Shown here: positions 16,864 through 28,012 of the stretch, piece after piece | How positions within the stretch are numbered: position 1 is the stretch's first letter | Layout: each line of letters begins with the position of its first letter | Assembly (NCBI RefSeq): GCF_014692675.1 | Contig: NZ_JABFCZ010000014.1 | Span: 95,451-159,450, forward strand | DNA: 64,000 nt | DNA from: Roseibium aggregatum | GTDB taxonomy: Bacteria; Pseudomonadota; Alphaproteobacteria; Rhizobiales; Stappiaceae | Direction: 5' to 3' | Translations under genes and position numbers: made by a program | The notes under the pieces: model-generated | Told to the model about the DNA's origin: nothing | The model's database searches: none | What the model saw: only the letters and a program-made list of their open reading frames with translations

Positions 16864-17295
16864 ATGCGCCTGATCATCGCCTTCCTGCTGCCGGTTTCCA
16901 CCTTCTCCTTTGCGTTGGGGCTCACGCTTCCCCTGATGCGGTTCGAGCGGCTCTATTTCCTGGAAGACAAGCCGTCCCTGATCGAGATCGTGCAGACCTT
17001 GTGGCGGGACGGGGATCCGTTCCTCGCTTCCCTGATCGGCGCGTTTTCGATCGGTTTTCCGGCCATTAAGATCCTGCTGACTCATACCGCGGCGCTGAGG
17101 GGCGGCAAGGGACGGTCGCTGGCGCTGCTGTCGGCGGTCAGCAAGTGGTCGATGCTCGATGTGATGCTGGTTGCGCTGGTGATGTTTGCCGCGAAGACGA
17201 GCAGTCTGGCGGATGCCGCGGTGCTGCCGGGGCTCTGGTTTTATGCCGCCGCAACACTCTCGACCGCCCTGGCGGCCTTCCTCTGCAATCGCTGA
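16864..17295 (+). CDS. Paraquat-inducible protein A-like membrane protein
   Basis: The 143-residue protein has about four hydrophobic segments and the PqiA-like region WSMLDVMLVALVMF with the preceding KWS. PqiA domains are inner-membrane partners of MCE lipid transporters; this is a single short domain with no MCE gene nearby. The ATG at 16864 was chosen over an upstream one at 16810 because AAGGG lies just before it and the family starts with the hydrophobic segment. It converges with the DUF2336 gene. Confidence 0.75.
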   Translation: MRLIIAFLLPVSTFSFALGLTLPLMRFERLYFLEDKPSLIEIVQTLWRDGDPFLASLIGAFSIGFPAIKILLTHTAALRGGKGRSLALLSAVSKWSMLDVMLVALVMFAAKTSSLADAAVLPGLWFYAAATLSTALAAFLCNR

Positions 17296-17301
17296 TACGC
17301 T

Positions 17302-18429
17302 CTAGATAATCGCAAGCCGCCTGGATTTCTTTGCAGCGGATTTGTCGCGCCCGGCCGGGGCCTTGCCGCGCCGCTTGGCGGCAAATCCGGCGCGCGGTTC
17401 GTCCGGGTAGCCCCTGAGGCCGAGCAAGGCTTCGGAATAGACCGTGATCCAGTCATCGGCCTGGGAATCGGGAATGCGCAGGTGCCTGCAGCGGGTATGG
17501 GCGAGCAGCGCGAACGTGTCCGGGCGCAGCTTCAGGCGAAGGGCGGTTTCGATAACCGTGTCGGAAATGCCCTTGTAAACGGCATTGCGCAGGTCCGCCG
17601 GCGATTGCTTGGTCAGAATGGCCAGCAATTCGGTGACGTGGGACAGCCGGTTATCCTGCAGGAGCAGGATCACGAGATCATTGAGGTCGATGTGCGCTTT
17701 TTCGGCCATCTGCCAGAGTTTGCGCATGTCGGACGTATCGAGTGCCGGACCGAAATCCCTGCGGATCTGCTTGAAACGGGCAATCTGGGTCAGCGTGTCG
17801 TCGGACAGGGCGCCGTTGATGATGTCGCGCAGCCTGTTCTGGGTTGCTTCATTCACGTAGGGAAGCATCTGCTCGCGCAGGCGGTGGGTCAGATCCTTGC
17901 GCAGGACAAGGTCTTCGCGCAGAACGACATCGTCGATCGATTTCCGGACCAGGGTCTGCAGGGCCAGGCGCGACAGGCGGATATCCCGGTTGCTCGCGAG
18001 GATCCGCCGGATCGGTTTCGTGCTTCGCTTGATCAGCGCGTCGGAGACCTCGTAGCCGATGTCGCACCGTCTTGCGATGAATTCCAGATGTTTTTCGCTG
18101 ACCCGGCGGGCGAGCTCAAGCAGGTGCTCCTGGGTGAAGCAGCCGCCGTGAAGCAGCATCGGACGGGCAACTTCGAGCTCGTCTTCCGCCAGTTTCATGG
18201 CCAGTTTCACCGGGGCGCGGGCGTGGGACGCCAGGCGCTTCGACAAGCGGGCGCGCCCCTGTACCGGCACGGTGGCATAGAGCAAAAGGGCGATCTCCGC
18301 GAACAGCCGCAGTTCATCGTCTGTGCGAGCATCAATATTCTTGAAAATAGCATCCGCTATGCCGAGTACGAGTTCGGCATGCGCTTCAGGCGTATTCTGT
18401 TTCGCCAGTTTTAAAAGCGACTCGGACAT
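17302..18429 (-). CDS. DUF2336 domain protein
   Basis: The 375-residue, all-helical protein has the repeat-like helices typical of DUF2336 (ARPMLLHGGCFTQEHLLELAR, ISEKHLEFIARR-type segments). It has a basic C-terminal tail (KRRGKAPAGRDKSAAKK). The family is restricted mainly to Alphaproteobacteria and has no established function. GGGGGAAAT before the ATG at 18429 supports that start over the upstream Met at 18462. Confidence 0.8.
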   Translation of the reverse strand: MSESLLKLAKQNTPEAHAELVLGIADAIFKNIDARTDDELRLFAEIALLLYATVPVQGRARLSKRLASHARAPVKLAMKLAEDELEVARPMLLHGGCFTQEHLLELARRVSEKHLEFIARRCDIGYEVSDALIKRSTKPIRRILASNRDIRLSRLALQTLVRKSIDDVVLREDLVLRKDLTHRLREQMLPYVNEATQNRLRDIINGALSDDTLTQIARFKQIRRDFGPALDTSDMRKLWQMAEKAHIDLNDLVILLLQDNRLSHVTELLAILTKQSPADLRNAVYKGISDTVIETALRLKLRPDTFALLAHTRCRHLRIPDSQADDWITVYSEALLGLRGYPDEPRAGFAAKRRGKAPAGRDKSAAKKSRRLAII

Positions 18430-18712
18430 ATTTCCCCCAAAATCGGGGACAGGATGCACCAAACACTATTATGTCCGGGTTACGAAACATGTTGAATAAA
18501 CAATTAAGTTTTGTCCGTTCGGCTTTGTCCGCCACACCTCAATTGGACCGGTTGGGACCGCGACGTCTTGAAAGGGCGGTCCCATCTTGCGACCCTGCGC
18601 ATCCCGCCGGGCGATTTGGGGTCCTGTCACGCTTCAAATCCTGTTAAGCAGCAGATCCCGCTTCGGTGTACGGCGTAGAGCGGACCGAAATGAAAACAGT
18701 CGACCGGAAGAC

Positions 18713-21145
18713 ATGATGACCGTCTTGATGCGCTGCCTGGCAGTATCGCTTGTTTGTCTCGTTGCAACGATCGGTCAGGCGCAGGAAACCACACCTTCAA
18801 ATGCGACGGCTCCCGCAACTCCTGCGACGACGACGGCTCCTGTCGCTGCGGCGCCTCCCGCGTCCGTCGGCGCAGCGGTCGATGCGATCGCCAAATTGCT
18901 GGAAGACCCGAAGGGGCGGGACGCGCTGATCGAGGCGCTTCGTCAGAAGAGCCGGACGGACCAGCCGGCGCCGGGGAACCAGGCCGCCGGCCAGGACCAG
19001 ACTTCGAGCCAGGGCCAGGCAACAGGCGCGTCCGGTTCGACAAGTGATGCGGCAGCGCAGCCGGCGGCCGGCGGGACGGACACAGGAGCGCAATCGCCGC
19101 AGGATGCGGCGGCAACGGCGCCTGACAATTTCGCGGTTCAGCTCGGCCAATACACAAAAGTGATCGCCGATGACGTCAGTTCGCTTGTCCTGCGCGTGGC
19201 CCATTCCTTCCGGGGCGTAACGCTGCTTTTGAACGGCGACATTCAGGTGCGATGGGACAAGGCCCGGATTGCCGCTCTTGAAGTCGTCATGGTGCTGAGC
19301 GCGGCGGTACTGCTGTTCTGGCTCGGGCAAAAGCTCCTGACCTATCTTTTCCACCGTTGGGCGCTGAGGGCCCGATACGGCAGCTGGACCCAGCGGGCGG
19401 GTATCCTGCTGGCGACGACCGTCGCCGATGTTGTGACGGTCGTTGTCGGATGGGGCGCCGGTTACGCGGCCGCGCTCATCGACTACGGCATGCTGGACCA
19501 TGGCGTGTCGCTGCTTGAGAGCCTGGCGCTGAACGCCTTTCTCATCACCGGCCTGACCAAGGTCGGCTTGAGGTTCTTCTTTGCGCCTGAACGCCGGGAA
19601 CTCAGGCTTTTCCCGTTCAGTGACCGGTTGGCGTCCTACTGGTGCCGGCAACTCGGGTTCGTCGTCGCCCTGATGGGGTACGGCATCATGCTCGGCGTCC
19701 CGGTGGCGAATCTGGCGGTTTCCTTCGTGATCGGCAACGCGGTCCGGGCCCTGGTCGTGATCCTGTCGGCTCTCATCCTGTTCACGCTGATCCATCGCAA
19801 CCGGCGCGAGGTGGCGCACGGTCTTTCGGCCCATGCCGATCAGATGCCGGGCGCCTTCGGCAAACGCGCCATGAAGGTCTTTGCCCGGATCTGGCACATC
19901 TGCGCGAATTTCTATGTGCTGCTGGTTTTCGGCCTGTGGCTGACCAGCCCGTTCCAGGCGGTGGCCATCGCCATCCGGGCGACGGGGCTGTCGGTGCTGA
20001 CGATCATGGCCGGCACGGCTGTCACGCTGATCATGACCCGGGCGATCACCGGAGGTATCCGGCTGCCCGAGGAGCTGAAAAAGAGCCTTCCCGCCCTTCA
20101 GGGCAGGATAAATGCCTTCGTGCCGCGTCTCCTGAAGCTGTTGCGGATTTTCGTGTTCCTGGTGACGCTTGTGCTGCTCCTGGAAATCTGGGGCTTCATC
20201 GACATCGTGGGCTGGCTGCACAGCGCGCAGGGGATCACCATCATCGGCCGTTTCAGTTCGGCGTTCCTGGTCGTGGTGATCGCCTTTGTGGTCTGGCTCG
20301 GCGTCATGTCCTGGATCGATCTCAGATTGCGCGAACAGACCGGTTATGTCGTCACCGCCCGGGTGCGGACGCTGTTCCAGCTTTTCCGCAATGCCTTCAC
20401 GGTTCTGGTTATCGTCATGGCGGCCCTGCTCGGCCTGTCCGAACTCGGCGTGGATATCGGACCGCTGATCGCCGGTGCCGGTGTCGTCGGCCTGGCCATA
20501 TCCTTCGGGGCGCAGACCCTGGTGAAGGACATCATCACCGGCGCCTTCATCCAGATCGAAAATGCCATCAACGAGGGCGACGTGGTGACGGTCGGGGGTG
20601 TGACCGGCGTCGTGGAACGGCTGACCGTCCGCTCCGTCCGGCTGCGCGATCTCGACGGGACGACCCATATCGTGCCGTTTTCCGCGGTCGACACGGTTTC
20701 CAACTTCATGCGCGACTTCTCCTACCATGTCGCGGTCATCGGGGTTGCCTACGACACCGATGTGAGGAAGGCGAAGGCCGCCCTGGAAGAGGCGTTTCAG
20801 CGTTTGAAAAAGACGGACTACGGCAACAAGATCATCGGCGATCTGGAAATGCACGGGGTCACCAATTTCGGCGACAGCGCCATCGACATCCGTGCCAGGA
20901 TCATGACGACGCCGGGGGACCAATGGAGCGTTGGCCGGGCCTACAACGAATTCGTCAAGGATGTCTTCGACGAGTGGGGCATCGAGATTCCGTTCCCGCA
21001 GGTGACCTATCATGCCGCGGGCGCCGCGACGCCGACAGCTGCCTCCAGCAAGCCGCTGGCAAGGGGCCACAATGAGGAGGACGCCGAGGGCGATGGGGCG
21101 GGCGAAGGCGCGGCCGGATATTCAACGTCCTCATCGGACGAATAA
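18713..21145 (+). CDS. Large MscS-family mechanosensitive channel
   Basis: The 810-residue protein has a signal peptide, a periplasmic Ala/Pro/Gln-rich region (about 20-150), about ten transmembrane segments and the MscS core near residues 560-720 (GVVGLAISFGAQTLVKDIITGAFIQ), followed by the cytoplasmic vestibule. It would open under membrane tension to release solutes during hypo-osmotic shock. The frame extends 42 codons upstream, but GGAAG precedes the tandem ATG at 18713/18716, where the signal peptide begins. The tail (TPTAASSKPLARGHNEED onward) is acidic and probably disordered. Confidence 0.9.
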   Translation: MMTVLMRCLAVSLVCLVATIGQAQETTPSNATAPATPATTTAPVAAAPPASVGAAVDAIAKLLEDPKGRDALIEALRQKSRTDQPAPGNQAAGQDQTSSQGQATGASGSTSDAAAQPAAGGTDTGAQSPQDAAATAPDNFAVQLGQYTKVIADDVSSLVLRVAHSFRGVTLLLNGDIQVRWDKARIAALEVVMVLSAAVLLFWLGQKLLTYLFHRWALRARYGSWTQRAGILLATTVADVVTVVVGWGAGYAAALIDYGMLDHGVSLLESLALNAFLITGLTKVGLRFFFAPERRELRLFPFSDRLASYWCRQLGFVVALMGYGIMLGVPVANLAVSFVIGNAVRALVVILSALILFTLIHRNRREVAHGLSAHADQMPGAFGKRAMKVFARIWHICANFYVLLVFGLWLTSPFQAVAIAIRATGLSVLTIMAGTAVTLIMTRAITGGIRLPEELKKSLPALQGRINAFVPRLLKLLRIFVFLVTLVLLLEIWGFIDIVGWLHSAQGITIIGRFSSAFLVVVIAFVVWLGVMSWIDLRLREQTGYVVTARVRTLFQLFRNAFTVLVIVMAALLGLSELGVDIGPLIAGAGVVGLAISFGAQTLVKDIITGAFIQIENAINEGDVVTVGGVTGVVERLTVRSVRLRDLDGTTHIVPFSAVDTVSNFMRDFSYHVAVIGVAYDTDVRKAKAALEEAFQRLKKTDYGNKIIGDLEMHGVTNFGDSAIDIRARIMTTPGDQWSVGRAYNEFVKDVFDEWGIEIPFPQVTYHAAGAATPTAASSKPLARGHNEEDAEGDGAGEGAAGYSTSSSDE

Positions 21146-21696
21146 GACACTGACGGCAATCTGCCGGCAGGTCTGACGGGCAGACAGGTCTAAAGGGCAG
21201 GCGGGAGCAACACCGCGCTCGGAGCCGCCTGGCCTGCCGGATTGAAGGCGGGAGCCTGGCCCGGCCAGAAGGAATTTGCCGCGCGCTGGCAATTGGACAA
21301 AAGATTTTCCCCGACCATGCCGTCCGAACAGCGGGGAAAATTGCTCGCCGGATGGCGCGGTGCGGTGCGCCGGACACGGTCGCAGCCAAATTGATCGACC
21401 GTTACGTCACTTTTGTCAGGCGAGCAGGTTGTAATGTTTTCAATGAGTTACTCGAGTTGAAGGGGGTGGGGCTACCTTAGGGAATGTCCTTCCGTGTTTG
21501 GCAAGTTAGGTGGTTTTTAAACTACGTCAGCATGTCTTACCCAGTAAGAATTTTTCTCATTTATGGCAAAATAAGAAATGTTTTGCCGGTTGATTTCATT
21601 TGAAAATCGGGCCTTATTTTGCGCTTCGGCGGGCCGACAGTTTCGCACGATCCCAACGATGCGTGGTCCGCCTCTTCATTTAGGGGAGAACAGTTT
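21146..21696. promoter_or_regulatory. Gene-free region upstream of dppA with an inverted repeat
   Basis: No convincing gene is present. The 3' half is AT-rich. GGCAAAA (21565-21571) and TTTTGCC (21581-21587) form a perfect 7-bp inverted repeat about 110 bases before the dppA ATG, a candidate operator or leader hairpin. A weaker hairpin (TCTTAC/GTAAGA followed by ATTTTT) lies near 21536-21556. Confidence 0.4.
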
Positions 21697-23301
21697 ATGA
21701 AAATGCGTAAAACCCTGAAGGCCGCTCTTTTGGGTGCAAGCCTTGCCGTGGTGGCGGCAACCGGCGCATCCGCAAAGACGCTGGTCTATTGCTCGGAGGG
21801 GTCTCCGGAAGGTTTTGACCCGGCGCTGTACACGGCCGGAACCACGTTCGATGCGTCCTCCAAGCCGATCTACAACCGGCTCGTGGAATTCAAGCGCGGC
21901 ACGACGGAAGTTCAGCCGGGCCTGGCCGAAAGCTGGGACGTTTCCGACGACGGTCTTGAATACACCTTCCATCTGCGCAAGGGCGTGAAGTTCCATACCA
22001 CGAGCTTCTTCACCCCGACCCGCGACTTCAACGCCGACGACGTGATCTTCTCCTTCGAGCGCCAGCTCAAGAAGGACAGCCCCTGGTACGAATACACTCC
22101 CGGTGCTGCATGGGAATATTTCAACGGCATGTCCATGCCGGACCTGATCAAGGACATCGTCAAGGAAGACGATTACACGGTGAAGTTCGTTCTGAACCGT
22201 CCGGAAGCACCGATGATCGCGAACCTGGCCATGGACTTCGCGTCGATCTTCTCCAAGGAATATGCCGACCAGCTCGAGAAGGCCGGCAAGAAGGACATGC
22301 TGAACCAGGAGCCGATCGGCACCGGTCCGTTCTCCTTCGTCGGTTACCAGAAAGATGCGGTCATCCGCTATCAGGCATTCGCCGACTACTGGGGCGGCAA
22401 GCAGCCGATCGACAACCTGATCTTCGCCATCACGACGGATGCCTCGGTACGCCTGCAGAAGCTGAAGGCCGGGGAATGCCAGGTCATGCCGTATCCGGCT
22501 CCGGCGGATATTGCCGACATCAAGGCCGACAGCAACCTGACCATGATGGAACAGCAGGGCCTGAACGTGGGCTATCTCGCCTACAACACCCAGCAGGCTC
22601 CGTTCGACAAGGTTGAAGTGCGCAAGGCGCTGAACCACGCGATCAACAAGCAGGCCATTCTCGACGCCGTCTTCCAGGGCTCGGGTGTTGCTGCCAAGAA
22701 CCCGATCCCGCCGACGATGTGGTCCTATAACGACGCCATCAAGGACGACGCCTACGATCCGGAACTGGCCAAGAAGATGCTCGCCGATGCGGGCGTGACC
22801 GACCTTTCCATGAAGATCTGGGCAATGCCGGTGCAGCGTCCGTACAACCCGAACGCACGGCGCATGGCCGAAGTGATCCAGGCGGACTTCGCCAAGATCG
22901 GCGTGAAGGTCGAGATCGTGTCCTACGAGTGGGGCGAGTACCTGTCGCGGTCGAAGGACGTCAAGCGCGACGGCGCGGTTCTGCTGGGCTGGACCGGTGA
23001 CAACGGTGACCCGGACAACTTCCTCGCCGTTCTTCTTGGTTGCGACGGCGTCGGCGGCTCCAACCGCGCGCAGTGGTGCAACAAGGATTTCGAGGACCTG
23101 ATCCAGAAGGCCAAGGTCGTCTCCGACAAGGCGGAGCGCACCAAGCTCTACGAACAGGCCCAGGTCGTGTTCAAGGAGCAGGCGCCCTGGGCAACCATTG
23201 CCCATTCGACCGTGTTCATGCCGATGTCGACCAAGGTCAAGGGGTACATCATGGACCCCCTCGGCGGTCACTGGTTTGACGGCGTCGACCTCGCCGAATA
23301 A
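21697..23301 (+). CDS. dppA: Dipeptide/oligopeptide ABC transporter substrate-binding protein
   Basis: The 534-residue SBP_bac_5 family protein has a signal peptide cleaved after ASA-KT and begins [15 protein letters not shown]. It contains the family hallmarks [26 protein letters not shown] and [25 protein letters not shown]. It binds peptides in the periplasm for the DppBCDF translocator. The ATG at 21697 follows AGGGGAGAA; a longer frame upstream lacks signal-peptide logic. It is the first gene of the operon. Confidence 0.92.
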   Translation: MKMRKTLKAALLGASLAVVAATGASAKTLVYCSEGSPEGFDPALYTAGTTFDASSKPIYNRLVEFKRGTTEVQPGLAESWDVSDDGLEYTFHLRKGVKFHTTSFFTPTRDFNADDVIFSFERQLKKDSPWYEYTPGAAWEYFNGMSMPDLIKDIVKEDDYTVKFVLNRPEAPMIANLAMDFASIFSKEYADQLEKAGKKDMLNQEPIGTGPFSFVGYQKDAVIRYQAFADYWGGKQPIDNLIFAITTDASVRLQKLKAGECQVMPYPAPADIADIKADSNLTMMEQQGLNVGYLAYNTQQAPFDKVEVRKALNHAINKQAILDAVFQGSGVAAKNPIPPTMWSYNDAIKDDAYDPELAKKMLADAGVTDLSMKIWAMPVQRPYNPNARRMAEVIQADFAKIGVKVEIVSYEWGEYLSRSKDVKRDGAVLLGWTGDNGDPDNFLAVLLGCDGVGGSNRAQWCNKDFEDLIQKAKVVSDKAERTKLYEQAQVVFKEQAPWATIAHSTVFMPMSTKVKGYIMDPLGGHWFDGVDLAE

Positions 23302-23318
23302 GGACCTTAATCAACACA

Positions 23319-23346
23319 GGACGCCGGCGGTTTCCGCCGGCGTCCT
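23319..23346 (+). terminator. Intercistronic hairpin between dppA and dppB
   Basis: GGACGCCGGCGG (23319-23330) pairs perfectly with CCGCCGGCGTCC (23334-23345) around TTT; only a short T stretch follows. Such hairpins after binding-protein genes usually stabilise the upstream message or partly terminate, raising binding protein over permease levels. Confidence 0.7.
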
Positions 23347-23426
23347 TCCATGTTCAGGCCGGTGATGTTTCAGGCTAGGATAATTGCCTGGATTTCCGTC
23401 GGTTGGATAAACCTGGACCAAAAAAA

Positions 23427-24434
23427 ATGTTTCGCTTTCTTCTGGGCCGCCTCGGCCTTCTCATCCCGACCTTCTTCGGCGTGACGCTGGTCGCTTTCAG
23501 CTTCATCCGCCTGCTGCCGGGCGATCCGGTCGACCTTCTGGCCGGGGAACGGGGTGTCAGCCCTGAACGCAAGGCCGAGATCATGGCGCAGCTCGGCTTC
23601 GACAAGCCGCTCTGGCAGCAGTATTTCGACTATGTCATCAATATCTTCCACGGTGATCTCGGGATTTCGTTCGTCTCCAAGAAGCCGGTGCTGGTCGAGT
23701 TCTTCACCCTGTTTCCGGCAACCGCCGAACTGTCCCTGTGCGCGATCATCATCGCCATTGCGCTCGGTATCCCGGCCGGGATCTTCGCCGCTGTGAAGCG
23801 TGGGTCTGTCGCCGATCAGGCGATCATGGGAACGGCGCTGGTCGGCTATTCCATGCCGATCTTCTGGTGGGGGCTGCTCCTGATCATCCTGTTTTCCGGC
23901 ATCCTGCAATGGACGCCGGTGTCGGGCCGGATCTCGCTGATGTTCTTCTTTCCCCAGGTGACCGGCTTCATGCTGATCGACAGCCTGCTGTCCGGCCAGA
24001 AAGGCGCCTTCGCCTCTGCCGTCAGCCACCTGATCCTGCCGTCGATCGTGCTTGCCACCATTCCGCTTGCCGTGATCGCGCGCCAGACGCGTTCCGCCAT
24101 GCTGGAGGTGCTCGGCGAAGACTTCGTGCGTACCGCGCGGGCCAAGGGGCTGCCGCCGCGCCGGGTGATCGGCCTTCATGCCCTGCGCAACGCGCTGATC
24201 CCGGTCGTGACGACCATCGGCCTGCAGGTCGGCGTGCTTCTGGCCGGCGCCATCCTGACGGAAACCATCTTTTCCTGGCCGGGTATCGGCAAGTGGCTGG
24301 TCGACAGTATTTCGCGCCGGGACTATTTCGTGGTTCAGGGCGGACTGCTGCTGATCGCGGGGATCGTCATGGTGGTGAACCTGATCGTCGATGTGCTCTA
24401 CGGGCTCATCAATCCGCGCATCCGCCATAACTGA
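23427..24434 (+). CDS. dppB: Dipeptide ABC transporter permease DppB
   Basis: The 335-residue permease has about six membrane segments and the EAA-type loop (EDFVRTARAKGLPPRRVIGLHALRNALIPV), as in DppB/OppB. The ATG at 23427 is preferred over an upstream TTG at 23403 because the family starts MFRFLLGRLG. No clear ribosome binding site precedes it, only GGACC and an A run. Confidence 0.92.
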   Translation: MFRFLLGRLGLLIPTFFGVTLVAFSFIRLLPGDPVDLLAGERGVSPERKAEIMAQLGFDKPLWQQYFDYVINIFHGDLGISFVSKKPVLVEFFTLFPATAELSLCAIIIAIALGIPAGIFAAVKRGSVADQAIMGTALVGYSMPIFWWGLLLIILFSGILQWTPVSGRISLMFFFPQVTGFMLIDSLLSGQKGAFASAVSHLILPSIVLATIPLAVIARQTRSAMLEVLGEDFVRTARAKGLPPRRVIGLHALRNALIPVVTTIGLQVGVLLAGAILTETIFSWPGIGKWLVDSISRRDYFVVQGGLLLIAGIVMVVNLIVDVLYGLINPRIRHN

Positions 24435-24451
24435 GCCAAGGGAGACAGAAA

Positions 24452-25381
24452 ATGACAAAGACCTCCCCTGTGGATACGGCCGCCGTCGAAACGCTCAAGA
24501 GCGAAAGCCGTAACGCGACCCGGGCGATGCTCGCCGAGTTCTGGTATTACTTCTCGCAGAACAAGGGCGCGGTGATCGGCCTGGTGATCTTCGTTCTCCT
24601 GGTGCTGATGGCGGTCTTCGCGCCGCTGATCGCGCCGCACGATCCGGATTTCCAGTATCGCGACAGTTTCCTTGCGCCGCCGTTCTGGGAAGAGGGCGGC
24701 AAGGCGGCCTTCCTGCTCGGGACCGATGCGGTCGGCCGCGATATCCTTTCCCGGCTTATCTTCGGTGCACGGTTTTCGCTGTTCATCGGTTTGGTCGTGG
24801 TCACGATCGCGCTGACCGGCGGCATCGTCATCGGCCTGGTCGCAGGGTACATGCGCGGTGCGGTCGATACGCTGATCATGCGGGTGATGGACATCATCCT
24901 GTCCTTCCCGTCGCTGCTGCTCGCACTGGTTCTGGTGGCGATCCTCGGGCCCGGCCTGACGAACGCGATGATCGCAATCGCCATCGTGTTGCAGCCGCAT
25001 TTCGTCCGCCTGACCCGTGCGGCGGTTCTGTCCGAGCGCAACCGCGACTATGTGGTCGCCGCCCGGGTCGCCGGTGCCGGACATCTCAGGCTGATGTTCA
25101 AGACCATCCTGCCGAACTGCCTTGCGCCGCTGATCGTGCAGGCAACCTTGTCCTTCTCCAACGCGATCCTGGATGCGGCCGCCCTTGGTTTCCTCGGCAT
25201 GGGCGCGCAGCCGCCGACGCCGGAATGGGGCACGATGCTGGCCGAGGCGCGCGAATTCATCCTGCGTGCCTGGTGGGTGGTGACCTTCCCGGGCCTTGCG
25301 ATCCTGATCACGGTGCTTGCCATCAACCTGGTCGGCGACGGCCTGCGCGATGCGCTCGATCCGAAGCTGAAGAGGAGCTGA
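24452..25381 (+). CDS. dppC: Dipeptide ABC transporter permease DppC
   Basis: The 309-residue permease carries the DppC-type N-terminal region (PHDPDFQYRD, then LLGTDAVGRDILSRLIFGAR) and the EAA loop (RDYVVAARVAGAGHLRLMFK). It pairs with DppB to form the membrane channel. GGGAGA precedes the ATG, 17 bases after dppB. Confidence 0.93.
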   Translation: MTKTSPVDTAAVETLKSESRNATRAMLAEFWYYFSQNKGAVIGLVIFVLLVLMAVFAPLIAPHDPDFQYRDSFLAPPFWEEGGKAAFLLGTDAVGRDILSRLIFGARFSLFIGLVVVTIALTGGIVIGLVAGYMRGAVDTLIMRVMDIILSFPSLLLALVLVAILGPGLTNAMIAIAIVLQPHFVRLTRAAVLSERNRDYVVAARVAGAGHLRLMFKTILPNCLAPLIVQATLSFSNAILDAAALGFLGMGAQPPTPEWGTMLAEAREFILRAWWVVTFPGLAILITVLAINLVGDGLRDALDPKLKRS

Positions 25382-25385
25382 GCCG

Positions 25386-26221
25386 ATGCCGCTTCTTGAA
25401 ATCCGCAACCTGAAGGTCGAGTTCGACACCGCCAAAGGACCGTTCAAAGCGCTCGACGGCATCGACTACACGGTCGATGCGGGAGAGGTGCTTGCCATCG
25501 TCGGCGAATCCGGCTCCGGCAAGTCGGTTGCCATGCTGGCGACCATGGGACTGCTGCCGGACAGCGCGACGATCACCGCCGACAAGATGGAGTTCGAGGG
25601 CCGGGACTTGAGAACCCTGTCGGCGAAGGAACGGCGCAAGGTGATCGGCAAGGACATCTCCATGATCTTCCAGGAACCGATCGCCAGCCTCAATCCGTGT
25701 TTCACGGTCGGCTTCCAGCTCGGCGAAACGCTGAAGGTCCATACCGACCTGAACGGCAGGCAGCGCAAGGAACGGGTGCTCGAGCTGTTGCGCGCGGTCG
25801 GCATTCCCGATCCGGAAGGGCGCCTTGGCGCCTTCCCGCACCAGATGTCCGGCGGTCAGTGCCAGCGCGTCATGATCGCCATGGCGATCGCCTGTCAGCC
25901 CAAGCTTCTGATCGCCGACGAGCCGACAACGGCACTCGACGTGACCATCCAGAAGCAGATCCTCGATCTCCTGGTGAAGCTGCAGCAGGACAGCGGCATG
26001 GGGCTGATCATGATCACCCACGACATGGGGGTCGTGGCGGAGACGGCGGACCGGGTGATCGTCCAGTACAAGGGGCGCAAGATGGAAGAGGCGGACGTGC
26101 TGAGCCTGTTCGAAAATCCGCAGCATTCCTACACACGCGCGCTTCTGTCGGCGCTGCCGGAAAATGCGACCGGCGACCGTCTGCCGACGGTGAGTGACTA
26201 TGCAGAGGCAGGAGGCTTCCA

Positions 26222-26225
<4 letters not shown>
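25386..26225 (+). CDS. dppD: Dipeptide ABC transporter ATP-binding protein DppD
   Basis: The 279-residue ATPase has Walker A GESGSGKS, the signature SGGQCQRV (Cys in place of the usual Gln) and Walker [13 protein letters not shown]. It is shorter than enterobacterial DppD, lacking most of the C-terminal Fe-S/oligopeptide extension. The stop overlaps the dppF start as ATGA. Confidence 0.93.
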
Positions 26226-27049
<824 letters not shown>

Positions 27050-27066
27050 GCTCTTCGAACGTTCCG

Positions 27067-27096
27067 TTCACCCCGCTTCGTGCGGGGTGAATTTTT
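27067..27096 (+). terminator. Rho-independent terminator of the dpp operon
   Basis: TTCACCCCGC (27067-27076) pairs with GCGGGGTGAA (27082-27091) around TTCGT and is followed by TTTTT. Confidence 0.9.
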
Positions 27097-27111
27097 CCCG
27101 GCAATCCGTTC

Positions 27112-27861
27112 TCAAGGTCGGCCGAGTTGCAGGAGCGCGACCAGAATGAATGCCGCTCCGGTTAATCCTAGCGATGCTCGGGCGGCGAACTCCAGGGTGC
27201 GCCCGTTCCTCATTATGACACTCGCCAGGCCCAGGCGCGCCAGGGCCGCAACAACTGCAACGACCGCCAGCACGAATGCGACGCCGATCAGGATCATCGC
27301 GGCAAAGGTCACTCCGGCCGAAGGCACGCCATGGGCACTTGCGTAGCTCATCACGAAAACGGTGAGCGGGCAGGGGATCAGGCCAGCGAAGACGCCGAAG
27401 AGCGGGCCCTCCCGATGCCGGCGATCGCTTCGAGGCCGGATCGCCGAAACAAGCAGCCAGATGCCGATCAGCCCGATCATTCCCCGGCTGAGATCCTCCA
27501 GAACCCGTGCGCGTCCGGCATCGCCGAACGCAATCGACAGAACCGGCAGCGCCAGGAGAACGATCAGAACGGACATCCCGATATGGGTCGCGGCCAGGAT
27601 CATGGCCGTCCTGAGTGCAGACCGCAGTCTGGCGCCGCTGCCGGCAACGAACGCGGCAAGCAGCGTTTTGGAGTGGCCGGGCGTCAGCGCATGGGCGGCG
27701 CCGAAAACAATGCCCAGCGGCAGGAAGGCCAAAAGCGCGTGCCAGTCCCCTCCCTCGGCATAAACCCTGAGCATCAACGTCATTTCGGCCGATATGTGGC
27801 GCTGGACCTCGACGAGCGAACGCCAGACGCTCATCAGGAGAGCGGTCGCTTCAGTCAGCAT
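27112..27861 (-). CDS. NicO/RcnA-family nickel/cobalt exporter
   Basis: The 249-residue membrane protein has about six hydrophobic segments and the family motif GAAHALTPGHSKT at about residues 53-65. Members of NicO/RcnA export Ni2+ and Co2+ across the inner membrane. No long His-rich loop, as found in E. coli RcnA, is present; only a short basic loop (RPRSDRRHREG) sits between membrane segments. It lies at the left edge of the metal block, back to back with the DUF6064 gene. Confidence 0.85.
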   Translation of the reverse strand: MLTEATALLMSVWRSLVEVQRHISAEMTLMLRVYAEGGDWHALLAFLPLGIVFGAAHALTPGHSKTLLAAFVAGSGARLRSALRTAMILAATHIGMSVLIVLLALPVLSIAFGDAGRARVLEDLSRGMIGLIGIWLLVSAIRPRSDRRHREGPLFGVFAGLIPCPLTVFVMSYASAHGVPSAGVTFAAMILIGVAFVLAVVAVVAALARLGLASVIMRNGRTLEFAARASLGLTGAAFILVALLQLGRP

Positions 27862-28012
27862 GATTTTTCATGGCTTTGAGCGCTCCAGCCGGAGAAAAAG
27901 CACCGGTACGATCTTATGCGCCTGGTAAGGTGATGTTGCTGCGATTTGATCAATCTCATAGCACCTAAGCCTGATTTGAGAAATTCTGAGCACAGTAATC
28001 CGGGAGTCCGGC

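Noticed and set aside
18797..21070. 757-residue open frame antisense to the MscS channel gene
   Set aside because: Composition is that of a shadow frame (rich in Asp, His, Arg, Gln), with no ribosome binding site and a clear channel gene on the other strand.
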